From NCBI RefSeq assembly GCF_010092505.1, contig NZ_CP048021.1, positions 3,038,001-3,102,000 of the forward strand: a stretch of 64,000 nucleotides of DNA, read 5' to 3'. Made by a program: the position numbers and the translations under genes. This document shows, one piece after another, positions 10,166-19,269 of the stretch; the stretch's first letter is position 1; the number at the start of each line of letters is the position of its first letter. The notes under the pieces were generated by a model. That model was not told the DNA's origin, did no database searches, and saw only the letters and a program-made list of their open reading frames with translations. The DNA is from Virgibacillus sp. MSP4-1 (GTDB taxonomy: Bacteria; Bacillota; Bacilli; Bacillales; Alkalibacillaceae).

Positions 10166-10441
10166 AAAGTTAATGTAAAAGCAAATCGGGCAGAGGTGGA
10201 ATTCATATGTTTCACCCTGGGCCGTAAGTGATGCAGGTGGGGATCGGATGAATACAAAGAACCACCTGATCTTTTATTGGCATTTCGAATCCTGATCTAA
10301 ACGGGGTGCAGAAATTTTAGATAAAAATCATCGTGTACGAAGAAGTCAATGTATGGAACTGATACTAAAAGAAATTTTGATAAAATCCAAGTTTAATTGG
10401 TTTGACTCTTCGTTTTTTCAACTTTTAAGGAGGTCTGGATT

Positions 10442-12127
10442 ATGAACGAAAAATTTGACTATGTCATTATTGGAGCGGGGAGTGCGGGTTCTGTACTTGC
10501 CGATCGTTTAAGTGAAGATGGAAAGAGAAGTGTTCTTGTCCTGGAGGCTGGCCGCAGTGATTATCCATGGGATCTGTTAATTCAGATGCCGGCAGCATTA
10601 CCGTTCCCGGCTGGAAAAAGCTTCTACGATTGGAAATACGAATCTGATCCTGAACCTTATATGAACGGACGGCGTATCAAACATGCTCGAGGAAAGGTGC
10701 TTGGGGGTTCAAGTTCCATTAACGGTATGATTTATCAACGGGGAAACCCCCTGGACTATGAGCGCTGGGGTGCTGATCCGGGCATGGAATCCTGGAGCTT
10801 TGCCCATTGCCTTCCCTATTTTAAACGCCTGGAAAATGCCTTAGGATCCGATCCGGATGATGAACTTCGTGGCCATAATGGTCCGATTAAACTAGAACGC
10901 GGGCCTGCGACAAATCCATTGTTCCAAGCCTTTTTTGATGCAGCAGTCGAAGCTGGCTATTCCCGAACACCTGATGTAAACGGGTACCGTCAGGAAGGGT
11001 TTGGCCCATTTGATAAACATGTTTATAAAGGAAGAAGGATGTCAACGTCACGTGCGTACTTACGTCCGGCCATGCGGCGCCCGAACCTTACAGTGAAAAC
11101 ACGTGCTTTCGTTACAGGCATCGACATTAAAGGCAAACGTGCGGGTGGTGTAACCTATCAGCGAAACGGGAAGACTCATCATGTCAATGCAGGCGAAGTG
11201 ATTCTTGCTGGAGGTGCCATCAATACGCCACAGCTGCTTCAGCTTTCTGGTGTAGGGGACGCTGAACATCTGCGCTCTGTTGGTATCGAACCAAAAGTGA
11301 ACCTGCCGGGTGTAGGGGAAAATCTTCAGGATCATCTGGAAGTTTACATCCAGCATTCCTGTCCACTGCCGGTTTCCCAACAGCCTAGTTTAAATAAAGC
11401 CCGGATGCCTTGGATCGGCTTACAGTGGTTACTGGGACGTAAAGGCCCTGCGGCAACCAACCATTTCGAAGGTGGAGGATTTGTCCGTTCAAACGAGGAT
11501 GTTGACTATCCAAATCTCATGTTCCACTTCCTCCCGGTTGCTGTACGGTACGATGGACAAAAGGCGGCTACAAAACACGGATTCCAAGTGCACGTGGGAC
11601 CGATGTACTCTGATGCCCGTGGATCATTGAAGATCCGTTCAAAGGATCCTAGAGAGCATCCAAGCATGGTTTACAACTATCTTTCAACTGAACAGGACTG
11701 CCGCGAGTGGGTGGAAGCCGTTCGAGTGACAAGGGAAATCATGTCTCAGCCAGCGATGAAACCTTACAACTCAGGTGAAATTTCTCCTGGACCATCCGTT
11801 CAGACAGATGAGGAAATCCTGGACTGGGTAGCCAAGGATGCGGAAACAGCGCTTCATCCGTCCTGTACAGCAAAGATGGGACCTGAGTCAGATCCTATGT
11901 CTGTTGTGGATCCGAAAACGATGAAAGTCCATGGGCTCGAAAATCTGCGAGTGGTTGATGCATCCGCTATGCCATATGTAACAAACGGAAATATTCATGC
12001 ACCTGTGTTAATGCTTGCGGAAAAAGCGTCAGACATCATCCTCGGACGTAAACCGCTTGAGCCAATTCATGCTGATTACTACCGTCATGGAGTTGATCCG
12101 GCTGATGCTGGTACAGTAATAGGTTAA
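10442..12127 (+). CDS. betA: Choline dehydrogenase (GMC oxidoreductase)
   Basis: 561 residues, the normal length for BetA. It oxidises choline to betaine aldehyde, the first step to the osmoprotectant glycine betaine. The FAD-binding [20 protein letters not shown] is at the N-terminus. GMC signatures [21 protein letters not shown] and [15 protein letters not shown] follow, and the C-terminal catalytic histidine region HPSCTAKMG and [13 protein letters not shown] is intact. AAGGAGG lies 8 bp before the ATG. GbsR is next door and likely controls it. The betaine aldehyde dehydrogenase (betB/gbsA) that normally accompanies it is not in this window. Confidence 0.93.
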   Translation: MNEKFDYVIIGAGSAGSVLADRLSEDGKRSVLVLEAGRSDYPWDLLIQMPAALPFPAGKSFYDWKYESDPEPYMNGRRIKHARGKVLGGSSSINGMIYQRGNPLDYERWGADPGMESWSFAHCLPYFKRLENALGSDPDDELRGHNGPIKLERGPATNPLFQAFFDAAVEAGYSRTPDVNGYRQEGFGPFDKHVYKGRRMSTSRAYLRPAMRRPNLTVKTRAFVTGIDIKGKRAGGVTYQRNGKTHHVNAGEVILAGGAINTPQLLQLSGVGDAEHLRSVGIEPKVNLPGVGENLQDHLEVYIQHSCPLPVSQQPSLNKARMPWIGLQWLLGRKGPAATNHFEGGGFVRSNEDVDYPNLMFHFLPVAVRYDGQKAATKHGFQVHVGPMYSDARGSLKIRSKDPREHPSMVYNYLSTEQDCREWVEAVRVTREIMSQPAMKPYNSGEISPGPSVQTDEEILDWVAKDAETALHPSCTAKMGPESDPMSVVDPKTMKVHGLENLRVVDASAMPYVTNGNIHAPVLMLAEKASDIILGRKPLEPIHADYYRHGVDPADAGTVIG

Positions 12128-12150
12128 ATCTGAAAATGTTTGATTGGAGA

Positions 12151-12213
12151 AGGCCTCTTTCAAAGTGTATTTGCTTATGCAAATCTGCAATTTGGGAAGA
12201 GGCTTTTCTTTTA
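12151..12213 (+). terminator. betA terminator
   Basis: AAGGCCTCTTTC pairs with GGAAGAGGCTTTTC around an AT-rich loop and is followed by TTTTATTT. It lies about 25 bp after the betA stop. Confidence 0.6.
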
Positions 12214-12330
12214 TTTACAGAGATCGCGTCCGGCTCCAGCGACTCAATTAAATAAGAGTGAGGATAAACCCTGGAGCTGGGGAGAGAAAATTAGGCTCGA
12301 CTGATGAGGTCCGGGGCAGGATGAAGCTAT

Positions 12331-12585
12331 GAAGGCCAAAATAGATCGGTGATTTGATTAAAATGTCCTTCATTTAAATGATGAAGGCCAATAAGAGAAC
12401 AAGATCGGGATGAAATGTCCATCATAAAGTCGCTGAAGGCCATTAAGAGAACAAAATCAGGTTGAAATGTCCATCATAAAGTCGCTGAAGGCCAATAAGA
12501 GAACAAGATCGGGATGAAGTGTCCATCATAAAGTCGCTGAAGGCCAATAAGAGAACAAGATCAGGTTGAAATGTCCTTCATACTC
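12331..12585. repeat. Tandem array of five 52-bp repeats
   Basis: Units begin with GAAGGCC at 12331, 12383, 12435, 12487 and 12539, exactly 52 bp apart. Each holds AATAAGAGAACAAGATC and ends near ATGTCCATCATAAAGTCGCT or ATGTCCTTCAT. Unit one is the most diverged. Each unit starts with ATGAAGG and ends near GTCCTTCAT, which can pair. 52 is not a multiple of three and stops occur in every frame, so it is not coding. It fills most of the 12214-12778 gap, followed by a short CATACT-rich stretch at 12577-12600. Confidence 0.9.
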
Positions 12586-12778
12586 ATATTCATACTCATA
12601 CTCCTATCCTAAAATAAAGGTGCGAAAACGGCGGGAGCTGAACAAACGGGTGCTTCCACCTTTGTTCCTTGAGTCATCCTTTATCCTGAGAAACCGGAAT
12701 TTATTCGGAAATTCATAAATATTATTCCGGAATCTGTAATAGGATGGAATAAAACTCAAAAGAAAGAGGGATATTTTT

Positions 12779-13801
12779 TTGAGTTCAAAAATACAGGATG
12801 ACTTAAAGAACATCGATGATTATGTGAATGAGCTTCATAACGCTTTTCATTCAACAAGAAGAAATAAACTAAAGCTCAGGTCCCTGATAAAAGCCATGCT
12901 AGGAAAAATCTTTTCTATAAACAAAATAATGATGACCATTGTTAAGCTGTTCGGAATACTGGGCATTTCTTTGAGTATTACTTTATTGCCGGAGCCATAT
13001 GTTTTTTATCTTTTAATCGGAACCACAGTTGTGTTCTTTATATGGATTATTTACTTATATGCAGTCCTTGACTTGTCCAGGGTTGAACAGAAAAAAATGA
13101 ATCTGGAGGCTTATGAAAAGGTGAAGGAAGAGGAATATCGTTTATTTTTACCTTTTATTGATAAACGGGATTTCTCTTTTAAGGACCTTCAGAAGGATAC
13201 AGAAGAAACACAGAAAAAATTAATGGATTACAGCGAGCATATTCAGAGACTTATCGAAAATTTACAGGAGACCCAGGATGGTTTTTACCATTTCAAAGAG
13301 CGTTACAACAAAATGAGTCGTTTTCTCCGTCAGCTCAGGAGTAATTTATCAACCCTGATAAAAGGTGAATTAACCTTGAGTCGCTTGGACTTTGGCTGTG
13401 ACTATTCTTTATATAAAATGGACGGACAGACAATCTCATTTATTGACGGAAAGGGTTTTGAGCCTGAAAAGTTAGGGAGCCGTGTCAGCCTGGATAGCTC
13501 TTGCTCGCACCTGATAAACGTCTTGAAAAATAGAACAGACGAAATGCTACCCTCAGAAGACCGAACCATCATTTCAAAAAGAATGGACTTAACAAACGGA
13601 GAGAAATGGATCGTTAATATTCACCTGGATGAAACCGATGCAGAAGAACGGGAAAAATTAAATTTAGACACAAATAATGGCAGGCTGAACCTGGAGACAA
13701 GCTTTCAATTGTTCTGGCTCTGTCTAGAGATTATTCAAAAATTTGGTCGAGGAAACAGGAAGACCGGTTCAGATGACCACGAAAATCCCGGTCATAGATA
13801 A
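12779..13801 (+). CDS. Unknown membrane protein with coiled coil and C-terminal soluble domain
   Basis: 340 residues from TTG 12779, which follows a GAAAGAGGG site. Residues 1-45 are basic and cytoplasmic. Two hydrophobic segments follow at about 52-75 (IMMTIVKLFGILGISLSITLL) and 78-100 (YVFYLLIGTTVVFFIWIIYLY). A long charged helical stretch with coiled-coil character runs from about 105 to 200. A mixed alpha/beta domain at about 200-330 (FGCDYSLYKMDGQTISFIDGKGFE, LDSSCSHLINVLKNRT) resembles a small sensory, possibly GAF-like, fold. That is inference from composition only. There is no enzymatic motif and no operon partner. I do not recognise the family. Confidence 0.7.
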   Translation: MSSKIQDDLKNIDDYVNELHNAFHSTRRNKLKLRSLIKAMLGKIFSINKIMMTIVKLFGILGISLSITLLPEPYVFYLLIGTTVVFFIWIIYLYAVLDLSRVEQKKMNLEAYEKVKEEEYRLFLPFIDKRDFSFKDLQKDTEETQKKLMDYSEHIQRLIENLQETQDGFYHFKERYNKMSRFLRQLRSNLSTLIKGELTLSRLDFGCDYSLYKMDGQTISFIDGKGFEPEKLGSRVSLDSSCSHLINVLKNRTDEMLPSEDRTIISKRMDLTNGEKWIVNIHLDETDAEEREKLNLDTNNGRLNLETSFQLFWLCLEIIQKFGRGNRKTGSDDHENPGHR

Positions 13802-13879
13802 GATTTACGCTGCGGCCGGATTAGCAACAATCTATGCGAAATCAGCCAAGTTTTAAAAAGAGAGAGGTCAACAATAGAA

Positions 13880-13910
13880 AAAATGGTTAGGGTTTCCTAA
13901 CCATTTTTAA
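13880..13910. terminator. Bidirectional terminator
   Basis: AAAATGGTTAGG-GTTT-CCTAACCATTTTTA forms a 12-bp stem with a 4-nt loop. It separates the membrane protein gene from the convergent 38-residue gene. Confidence 0.85.
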
Positions 13911-14023
13911 TTTCCGCTCATATCTTTTTTGGCATCATTGATTGCTTCCTCATTCTTCTTCTTTTGTTCCTCATATATTTTGTTTGCAAGCTCTTCCGCA
14001 CTGTCATTAAACATTTTTTTCAT
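13907..14023 (-). CDS. Small charged protein, 38 residues
   Basis: On the - strand, ATG at 14023 preceded by AAGGAGG (plus-strand CCTCCTT at 14025-14031) opens a 38-codon frame ending TAA at 13907. It starts MKKMFNDSAEELANKIYEEQ and ends DMSGN. It is highly charged, helical, with no Cys, signal peptide or membrane segment. The ideal ribosome binding site, proper spacing and a terminator immediately after the stop support a real gene. I do not recognise it. The GC content resembles its neighbours. 14024-14270 holds a weak GGATA/TATCC hairpin and nothing else. Confidence 0.65.
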   Translation of the reverse strand: MKKMFNDSAEELANKIYEEQKKKNEEAINDAKKDMSGN

Positions 14024-14270
14024 ACCTCCTTAGTTGGAACTTACAGGCTTTATTTTGATATCCTATGTAAATGGAAAACTTTACGAAATAGTTTCTCCTC
14101 AAAGAAGCAAAATATACGTATATCCATCAAGTTTCGTTTATCATAGGAATTTGAGAGCTCTTGCTGGAAATACTCATGGTTCCTAAGAGGATAGGAGGCT
14201 GACAGCTAGCTTATCCTGATAAATTCATGACATGGCAGGGCTATGAGGATGAGAAAGGAGCGGCAACAAT

Positions 14271-15674
14271 ATGAATACGCTGGATTTATCACCTTTACAT
14301 AGACGATTAATCATCGCAACTACATTATCAGCGGCCTTTTTATCGGTGCTTACACAATTTCTGCTCATTACGGCTTTTCCAAAAATTATGGATGAATTTG
14401 CGATTGATTCCACTGACGTTCAATGGCTGACGACCAGTTATATGATAACAGCTGCCATACTTATTCCGATAACGGCGTATTTCATTGACAGGTTTAAAAC
14501 CAGGACATTAATGATGAGTGCAATGATTCTGTTTTTTGCAGGAACATTGCTTGGACTTTTTGCACCTTCCTTTCCATTCCTGATAGCAGGACGTGTTGTG
14601 CAGGGCATTGGCTCTGGAATAATGATCCCCCTGATGCAGACCATCATGTTTCTTTTATATCCTAAAGAAAAAAGAGGGGCTGCGATGGGGCTGGCAGGAC
14701 TCGTGATTAATGTGGCTCCTGCTATAGGCCCTCCCATATCTGGTCTTATGATTAACTATTTTGAATGGCGTGCCTTGTTCGTCTTAATCCTGTTCGTTGC
14801 AGCCTGTATTCTGGCCTGCGTATTTTTGTTTATGCGAAACATTACAGAACAGCGGAAAACGGAAATCGATGTCTTATCTATCTTATGGTCATCCATTGGA
14901 TTTGGAGGGGTTCTTTACGGGTTTAACAGGGCTGAAGAGGCTGGGCTAACAGATGCTGGTGCGCTTGCCAGTGTGATTGCAGGTATGCTGGCCATAGGAT
15001 TATTTGTGCGCAGACAGTTGCGGTTAAAGAGTCCGATTTTGGAGCTGCGTGTACTTAAAGTACCTGTTTTTGCGCTTGTCGCATTTATTTCAGTGCTCTC
15101 TTTCAGCTTACTCATTTCCACAGAAACCATTTTGCCAATGTATGTCCAGAATGCACAGCAATATTCAGCTTATTATAGTGGGTTGATTGTGATGCCCGGA
15201 GCACTGACCCTTGCATTTATGTCTCTGTTTGCAGGGAAATTGTTTGATCGATACGGTGGGAAAACGATTGCGATCATCGGTTTTATTTTGCTCTGTCTAA
15301 GCACACTTGGTTTTCACTTGATTCTTGAACTTGATACACCGTTTGTCATAACCATCGTCTTATTTATGCTTTCCATGGCCGGTGTCGGCATGATTAATAT
15401 GCCCATTATGACGGCAGGTATTAATGCTTTGCCTGATCACTTGATTTCGCATGGAACAGCGGTCATCAATACGGCCCGTCAATTTGGAGGATCGCTGGGA
15501 TTAACTTTTATTATTTCCTTTATCAGTCGAAAAGCTGCCGGCTCTGAAGCATTGGATCCTTACGCTTATCTGAACGGTGTAAAAACAGCCTTCCTGGTCG
15601 CTTTTATATTTGCTATTACGGGATTGATGCTTTCGTTCTTTTTAAGAGAGAAGAAGCGGCATGTGGGGGAATAA
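14271..15674 (+). CDS. MFS drug:H+ antiporter, DHA2 (14-TM) family
   Basis: 467 residues with about 14 hydrophobic segments. It belongs to the LmrB/EmrB-like DHA2 group of multidrug exporters in the cytoplasmic membrane. Motif A-like FIDRFKTRTLMM lies after the second segment, and motif C, AIGPPISGLMI, lies in the fifth. A second half starts at about residue 230 with ELRVLKVPVFALVAF, and RQFGGSLGLTF follows late in the protein. The start follows AAAGGAG. No regulator gene adjoins, so the substrate cannot be inferred. A hairpin (GGAGCTGAA with TTCAGCTCC, 15693-15727) ends the transcript. Confidence 0.9.
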   Translation: MNTLDLSPLHRRLIIATTLSAAFLSVLTQFLLITAFPKIMDEFAIDSTDVQWLTTSYMITAAILIPITAYFIDRFKTRTLMMSAMILFFAGTLLGLFAPSFPFLIAGRVVQGIGSGIMIPLMQTIMFLLYPKEKRGAAMGLAGLVINVAPAIGPPISGLMINYFEWRALFVLILFVAACILACVFLFMRNITEQRKTEIDVLSILWSSIGFGGVLYGFNRAEEAGLTDAGALASVIAGMLAIGLFVRRQLRLKSPILELRVLKVPVFALVAFISVLSFSLLISTETILPMYVQNAQQYSAYYSGLIVMPGALTLAFMSLFAGKLFDRYGGKTIAIIGFILLCLSTLGFHLILELDTPFVITIVLFMLSMAGVGMINMPIMTAGINALPDHLISHGTAVINTARQFGGSLGLTFIISFISRKAAGSEALDPYAYLNGVKTAFLVAFIFAITGLMLSFFLREKKRHVGE

Positions 15675-15692
15675 AATCAGGGGAAATAAGAG

Positions 15693-15727
15693 AGGAGCTG
15701 AAGGGCACAGTGCCATTTTCAGCTCCT
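15693..15727 (+). terminator. Terminator after the MFS gene
   Basis: GGAGCTGAA and TTCAGCTCC pair across a 17-nt interior that itself holds GGGCAC/GTGCC. TTAAAA follows, so the T run is weak. Confidence 0.55.
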
Positions 15728-15833
15728 TAAAACGTTACCCAGGTTCTAATGAGGGATAAATAGACTTCATCAAGTGTAAAGAATGTCCTTCATTTAACCC
15801 AATGTTGTGACCCCCAAAAGTTAAAGTTTTTTG

Positions 15834-16680
15834 TTATGCAGTTAATTGGTTGGTGTGAAGTCGGTATTGAACCGGATTCATACCTCCCAGTTTTTGCTTT
15901 ATACGCTTATTATTATAATAGTTGATGTACTCCTCAATCTTCTTTTTTAAATTTTCATAGGAGCACAGTTCATTGCCATGATACATCTCTTGCTTTAATA
16001 AACCGAAAAAGTTTTCCATAGGTGAATTATCTATACAGTTCCCTTTTCGCGACATACTCTGGAACACCTTGTTTTTCTTGAGTGTTTTTACCCATTTTTT
16101 ATGTTGGTAATGCCAGCCCTGATCAGAGTGAACAGTGGTTCTGTATTTTGAGTTTTTTACGATTTCCAGAGCTTCCTCAAGTGGTTCAAGGGCCAAGTTT
16201 AAAGTTGGACGCATACTTATTCCGTATGAAAGAATTTCACCATTAAACATATCCATGATAGGATTCAAATATAATTTCAAACCCTCTAAACACTTAAATT
16301 CTGTAATATCTGTTGTGAGCTTTTGATAACATACAGATGTGTGAAAACGACGATTTATACGGTTTTTGGCAACAGTTCCGACAGTTCCTTTATAAGAGCT
16401 ATACTTTCGTGACTTCCCAAAAAAGTTATCTGCTTTAAGCCCTAGTTTCTTCATAAGCCGTTGAACCTTCTTATGGTTCACTTTCCGTTTTTCATTCCTC
16501 AATTCTAATTGTATACGACGATAACCATAGTTACCGTTATGTTCATCAAAAATGGATTGAATCCGTTCCTCAAGTTCCTGATCTGGATTATCCCTTTTCA
16601 TCATCTTTATATGATAATGGTAAGACGATTCCGGAATACCGACTATCTTTAAAACATCTTTTAATCGGAAATCTTTTTTG
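15834..16680 (-). CDS. IS3-family OrfB (DDE transposase), made by -1 frameshift from OrfA
   Basis: The frame is open from the slippery A6G at about 16680 to the stop at 15834. An internal ATG lies at 16604 (MMKRDNPDQ). Integrase core features: GNYGYRRIQLEL, then TTDITEFKC (first Asp), TTVHSDQGWHYQ (second Asp), SMSRKGNCIDNSPMENFFGLLKQE (catalytic Glu) and YINYYNNKRIKQKLGGMNPVQYR. All three catalytic acids are present. As in other IS3 elements, the working transposase is expected to be the OrfA-OrfB fusion. Confidence 0.88.
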
Positions 16681-17227
16681 AGTTCGAGTGATAACGCTGC
16701 TTGTGCTTTTCGAGATAGCCTTCCGGATCCATCTGAAAAGCCCGCAACTTTTTTAAGTATTCTACCTCCAAACGAAGGAGTTCGTTTTCTCTTTCTAATT
16801 TTTGTTCGTGTGTTACGTCTTTTTCTTCTTTGGGTTGTTTTCTTCTGTTCTCAGCTTTATCTGACATCGACTGCCGCCGTCCTTTCGGCTTCTCCAGGGC
16901 TCCAGCCCCACCCTCAAGGAAAGCTTTTTTCCAAGAAGAAATAAGAGGAGGGCTTGTCAGTCCAAATTGAAGGGCTGTTTCCAACTCTGAAGAGCCTGTT
17001 CTCTCCATAAATCTTATTACATTCAGCTTAAATTGAACAGAGTAAGTTTCCTTATGCCTCTTACTCATTAATCCATTCGCTCCGAATTGTTCATATACTT
17101 TTATCCATCTTCTCATTAATTTCGTATCATTCATACCATACTTCTTAGCTAAACGTCTATATCCTAGTTTCCCTTCCTGGTATTCTTTGACTATCATTAG
17201 CTTGAATTTTTCACTATATTTTGCCAT
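16661..17227 (-). CDS. IS3-family OrfA (helix-turn-helix, leucine zipper)
   Basis: 188 residues from the ATG at 17227 (MAKYSEKFKLMIVKEYQEGK). The longer upstream frame runs past the inverted repeat and is not credible. Two helix-turn-helix units are visible (YRRLAKKYGMNDTKLMRRW; ALQFGLTSPPLISSWKKAF), followed by a leucine-zipper-like LERENELLRLEVEYLKKL. These bind the terminal repeats and allow dimerisation. The frame ends at 16661, just after a CAAAAAAG slippery site (plus-strand CTTTTTTG at 16673-16680) where a -1 shift would yield the OrfAB fusion transposase. Confidence 0.88.
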   Translation of the reverse strand: MAKYSEKFKLMIVKEYQEGKLGYRRLAKKYGMNDTKLMRRWIKVYEQFGANGLMSKRHKETYSVQFKLNVIRFMERTGSSELETALQFGLTSPPLISSWKKAFLEGGAGALEKPKGRRQSMSDKAENRRKQPKEEKDVTHEQKLERENELLRLEVEYLKKLRAFQMDPEGYLEKHKQRYHSNSKKISD

Positions 17228-17352
17228 TTGTATACACCCCAAAAAGTAGATTTTGACTCCAACTTTTGGGGTGCAGGACACAATAAAGGACAAAATTTTA
17301 AAAAAGTGAAGGGATATGTCCTTCACCTATCCCGGCAGGAGTTACGTCTGAA

Positions 17353-18567
17353 TCAGCGAATCGAACCATGTGGATCAATGACAAATTTCCGGGCAACGCC
17401 ACTGTCAAACTGAGTGTAACCTTGCGGGGCTTCATCGAGATTAATAACCGTTGCGTTAACAGCTTTGGCAATTTGTGCCTTACCGGAAAAAATGGATTTC
17501 ATCAAGTGCCGATTATATTGCATGACAGGAGTCTGACCCGTTACAAATGTATGTGCTTTTGCCCAGCCAAGGCCGATACGTATCTTTAATGATCCGGTCT
17601 GCGCATCTTTGTCTTCTGCCCCGGGATCCTCCGTTACATATAAACCTGGAATACCTAGCTGTCCCCCTGCCTGTGTGATATCCATAATGGCGTTTAAAAC
17701 GGTTGCCGGCTGTTCACCTGCGTTAGCTCCATGACCGGATGCTTCAAAACCAACGGCATCAACAGCACAGTCAACTTCCGGCACACCCAGGATTTGCTCA
17801 ATCTGTTCACCTAAACGATCATGTTTACTAAGATTAACGGTTTCACATCCAAAGCTTCTGGCTTGTTCCAGTCGCTCTTCTTTTAAATCCCCTACGATAA
17901 CCGTGGAGGCTCCTAATAGTTGAGCCGAGTGGGCCGCAGCCAAACCGACCGGACCAGCGCCGGCTACATAAACGGTTGAACCCACTTTTACCCCGGCTGA
18001 ATAGGCGCCATGGAAGCCTGTTGGAAAAATGTCAGACAGCATGGTTAAATCCAGTATTTTTTCCATGGCTTTTTCTTTGTCAGGGAAGACGAGGAGCTGG
18101 AAATCCGCATATGGAACCATGACATACTCGGATTGTCCTCCAACCCATCCACCCATATCTACATAACCGTAAGCAGCACCCGGGCGCTCGGGGTTAACGT
18201 TTGTACAGATATGTGTTTTTTGCTGGCGGCACATATCACATCGTCCGCATGCAATATTAAATGGGACAGAAACAATATCGCCCTTTTTAATAAATTCAAC
18301 GTCTCTTCCTGCTTCTATGACTTCACCGGTAATTTCGTGTCCAAGAACCAGTCCTTCAGGTGCTGTTGTTCGTCCGCGCACCATGTGCTGGTCACTGCCG
18401 CATATGTTCGTAGTAATAACCTTAAGAATGACCCCATGTTCACATTTGCGTCCCACATTAGCAGTTGGAACACCTGGACCATCCTTTAACACTAAATCGG
18501 GAAAATCAATGTCTTTAACCGATACCTTTCCGGGACCTTCATAAATGACACCTCGATTGCCTGCCAT
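17353..18567 (-). CDS. fdhA: Glutathione-independent formaldehyde dehydrogenase (zinc, NAD)
   Basis: 404 residues, matching Pseudomonas putida FdhA in length and motifs. It oxidises formaldehyde to formate without a thiol cofactor. Catalytic zinc ligands lie in NICGSDQH and LGHEITGE. The structural-zinc cluster is CGRCDMCRQQKTHIC. The Rossmann motif VAGAGPVGLAAAHSA and the family block GIPGLYVTEDPGAEDKDAQ are present. AAAGGAGGGTTATC precedes the ATG. A cre-like site lies about 310 bp upstream. Formaldehyde is released on demethylation of choline-derived compounds, so a loose link to betA is possible but not shown. Confidence 0.9.
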   Translation of the reverse strand: MAGNRGVIYEGPGKVSVKDIDFPDLVLKDGPGVPTANVGRKCEHGVILKVITTNICGSDQHMVRGRTTAPEGLVLGHEITGEVIEAGRDVEFIKKGDIVSVPFNIACGRCDMCRQQKTHICTNVNPERPGAAYGYVDMGGWVGGQSEYVMVPYADFQLLVFPDKEKAMEKILDLTMLSDIFPTGFHGAYSAGVKVGSTVYVAGAGPVGLAAAHSAQLLGASTVIVGDLKEERLEQARSFGCETVNLSKHDRLGEQIEQILGVPEVDCAVDAVGFEASGHGANAGEQPATVLNAIMDITQAGGQLGIPGLYVTEDPGAEDKDAQTGSLKIRIGLGWAKAHTFVTGQTPVMQYNRHLMKSIFSGKAQIAKAVNATVINLDEAPQGYTQFDSGVARKFVIDPHGSIR

Positions 18568-18599
18568 GATAACCCTCCTTTAAGTGATAGTACCTCTGT

Positions 18600-18840
18600 T
18601 ATACGTTGAGAAGTACTTCATAACGGTTGAAATCCTGTTGATCCTTACTAAGATACTCTTTCAGGGTAAAGCTGTATAAATGAACTGCACAAATCCCCTC
18701 CTTTAATAAAGCAGGATCATTAGTTCAGGCATTGGTTGTGTGCTTGTACGATCATCTTTTTGAAGGATTCTGGTAGCCTTTCTCCATTTTCTATTCCTTT
18801 CTTAATGGAAACATAGGTATATTTGCGTAGTAATTAGAAG
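18600..18840 (-). pseudogene. Possible decayed coding fragments upstream of fdhA
   Basis: On the - strand two short protein-like stretches end at stops: one reading SIKKGIENGERLPESFKKM (stop at about 18725), and one reading VHLYSFTLKEYLSKDQQDF (stop just before the fdhA ribosome binding site). Neither has a clear start, and they lie in different frames. They may be the remains of one or two small genes. I do not recognise the family. Otherwise 18568-19063 holds only the cre-like site. Confidence 0.3.
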
Positions 18841-18875
18841 ATAACATTTACCAAATCCAATTTTGTGTCAAACTT

Positions 18876-18889
18876 TGTAAGCGCTTACC
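18876..18889. promoter_or_regulatory. cre-like CcpA site
   Basis: TGTAAGCGCTTACC contains the perfect dyad GTAAGCGCTTAC and fits the cre consensus except for the last base. It lies between fdhA (transcribed leftward) and the cobalamin riboswitch (rightward), so either may be the target. Confidence 0.6.
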
Positions 18890-19065
18890 ATTTTTATAAA
18901 AATCCTACTTTGGAACTATGTGGGTGTGAGAGAGCCATGGTATGAAATATCGTTTTTTTTCAGGCAATCTATAATCGATGATTGAACTTGTATAAAAACT
19001 GTGATAGGTTAATAGATACAATATATTGTTAAAAAACTAAATTACATCGCTATATATAGTGTTCG

Positions 19066-19238
19066 CGAGCTGTGGTGACAGTTATGTCTTAAAAGGGAAT
19101 CCGGTGAAAATCCGGAACTGTCCCCGCAACTGTGAGTGTGGACGAACGGGATATCCACTGTATGAATGGCTTTACGGCTTTCATATGGGAAGGCCCCTAG
19201 TAGGCTGAAACACAAGTCAGGAGACCTGCCGCAGCTCG
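19066..19238 (+). promoter_or_regulatory. Cobalamin (adenosylcobalamin) riboswitch aptamer
   Basis: The closing stem is CGAGCTGTGG (19066-19075) with CCGCAGCTCG (19229-19238). The B12 box AAGTCAGGAGACCTGCC is at 19214-19230. The conserved core GGGAATCCGGTGAAAATCC and CCCCGCAACTGTG lies at about 19096-19135. Its position before a ribonucleotide reductase operon suggests the operon is turned down when B12 is available, consistent with a B12-dependent class II reductase elsewhere in the genome. Confidence 0.95.
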
Positions 19239-19269
19239 GACGTTTCGATTCCCCGGGGTAAGAGAGAAT

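Larger units (their letters stand above)
15803..17280 (-). mobile_element. Complete IS3-family insertion sequence (1478 bp)
   Basis: The left end TGTTGTGACCCCCAAAAGTT and the right end, read inverted, TGTCCTGCACCCCAAAAGTT match at 18 of 24 positions. They are flanked by a 3-bp duplication, CAA (15800-15802 and 17281-17283). A 3-bp target duplication, two overlapping frames and an A6G slippery site are standard for the IS3 family. All parts look intact, so the element may be active. It sits inside what looks like a diverged copy of the dispersed repeat seen at 12331-12585. Confidence 0.9.

Noticed and set aside
10207-10227. Short leader peptide frame (MFHPGP) upstream of betA
   Set aside because: GAGGTGG lies before the ATG, but six codons with no regulatory repeats and a weak hairpin behind it are too little to support a leader peptide.
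12331-12585. 52-bp array as a coding repeat or CRISPR
   Set aside because: The period is not a multiple of three, stops occur in all frames, and the whole unit is conserved, leaving no spacer.
13964-14146. 60-residue frame on the + strand over the small 38-residue gene
   Set aside because: It has no start signal, and the opposite strand has a much better one with a matching terminator.
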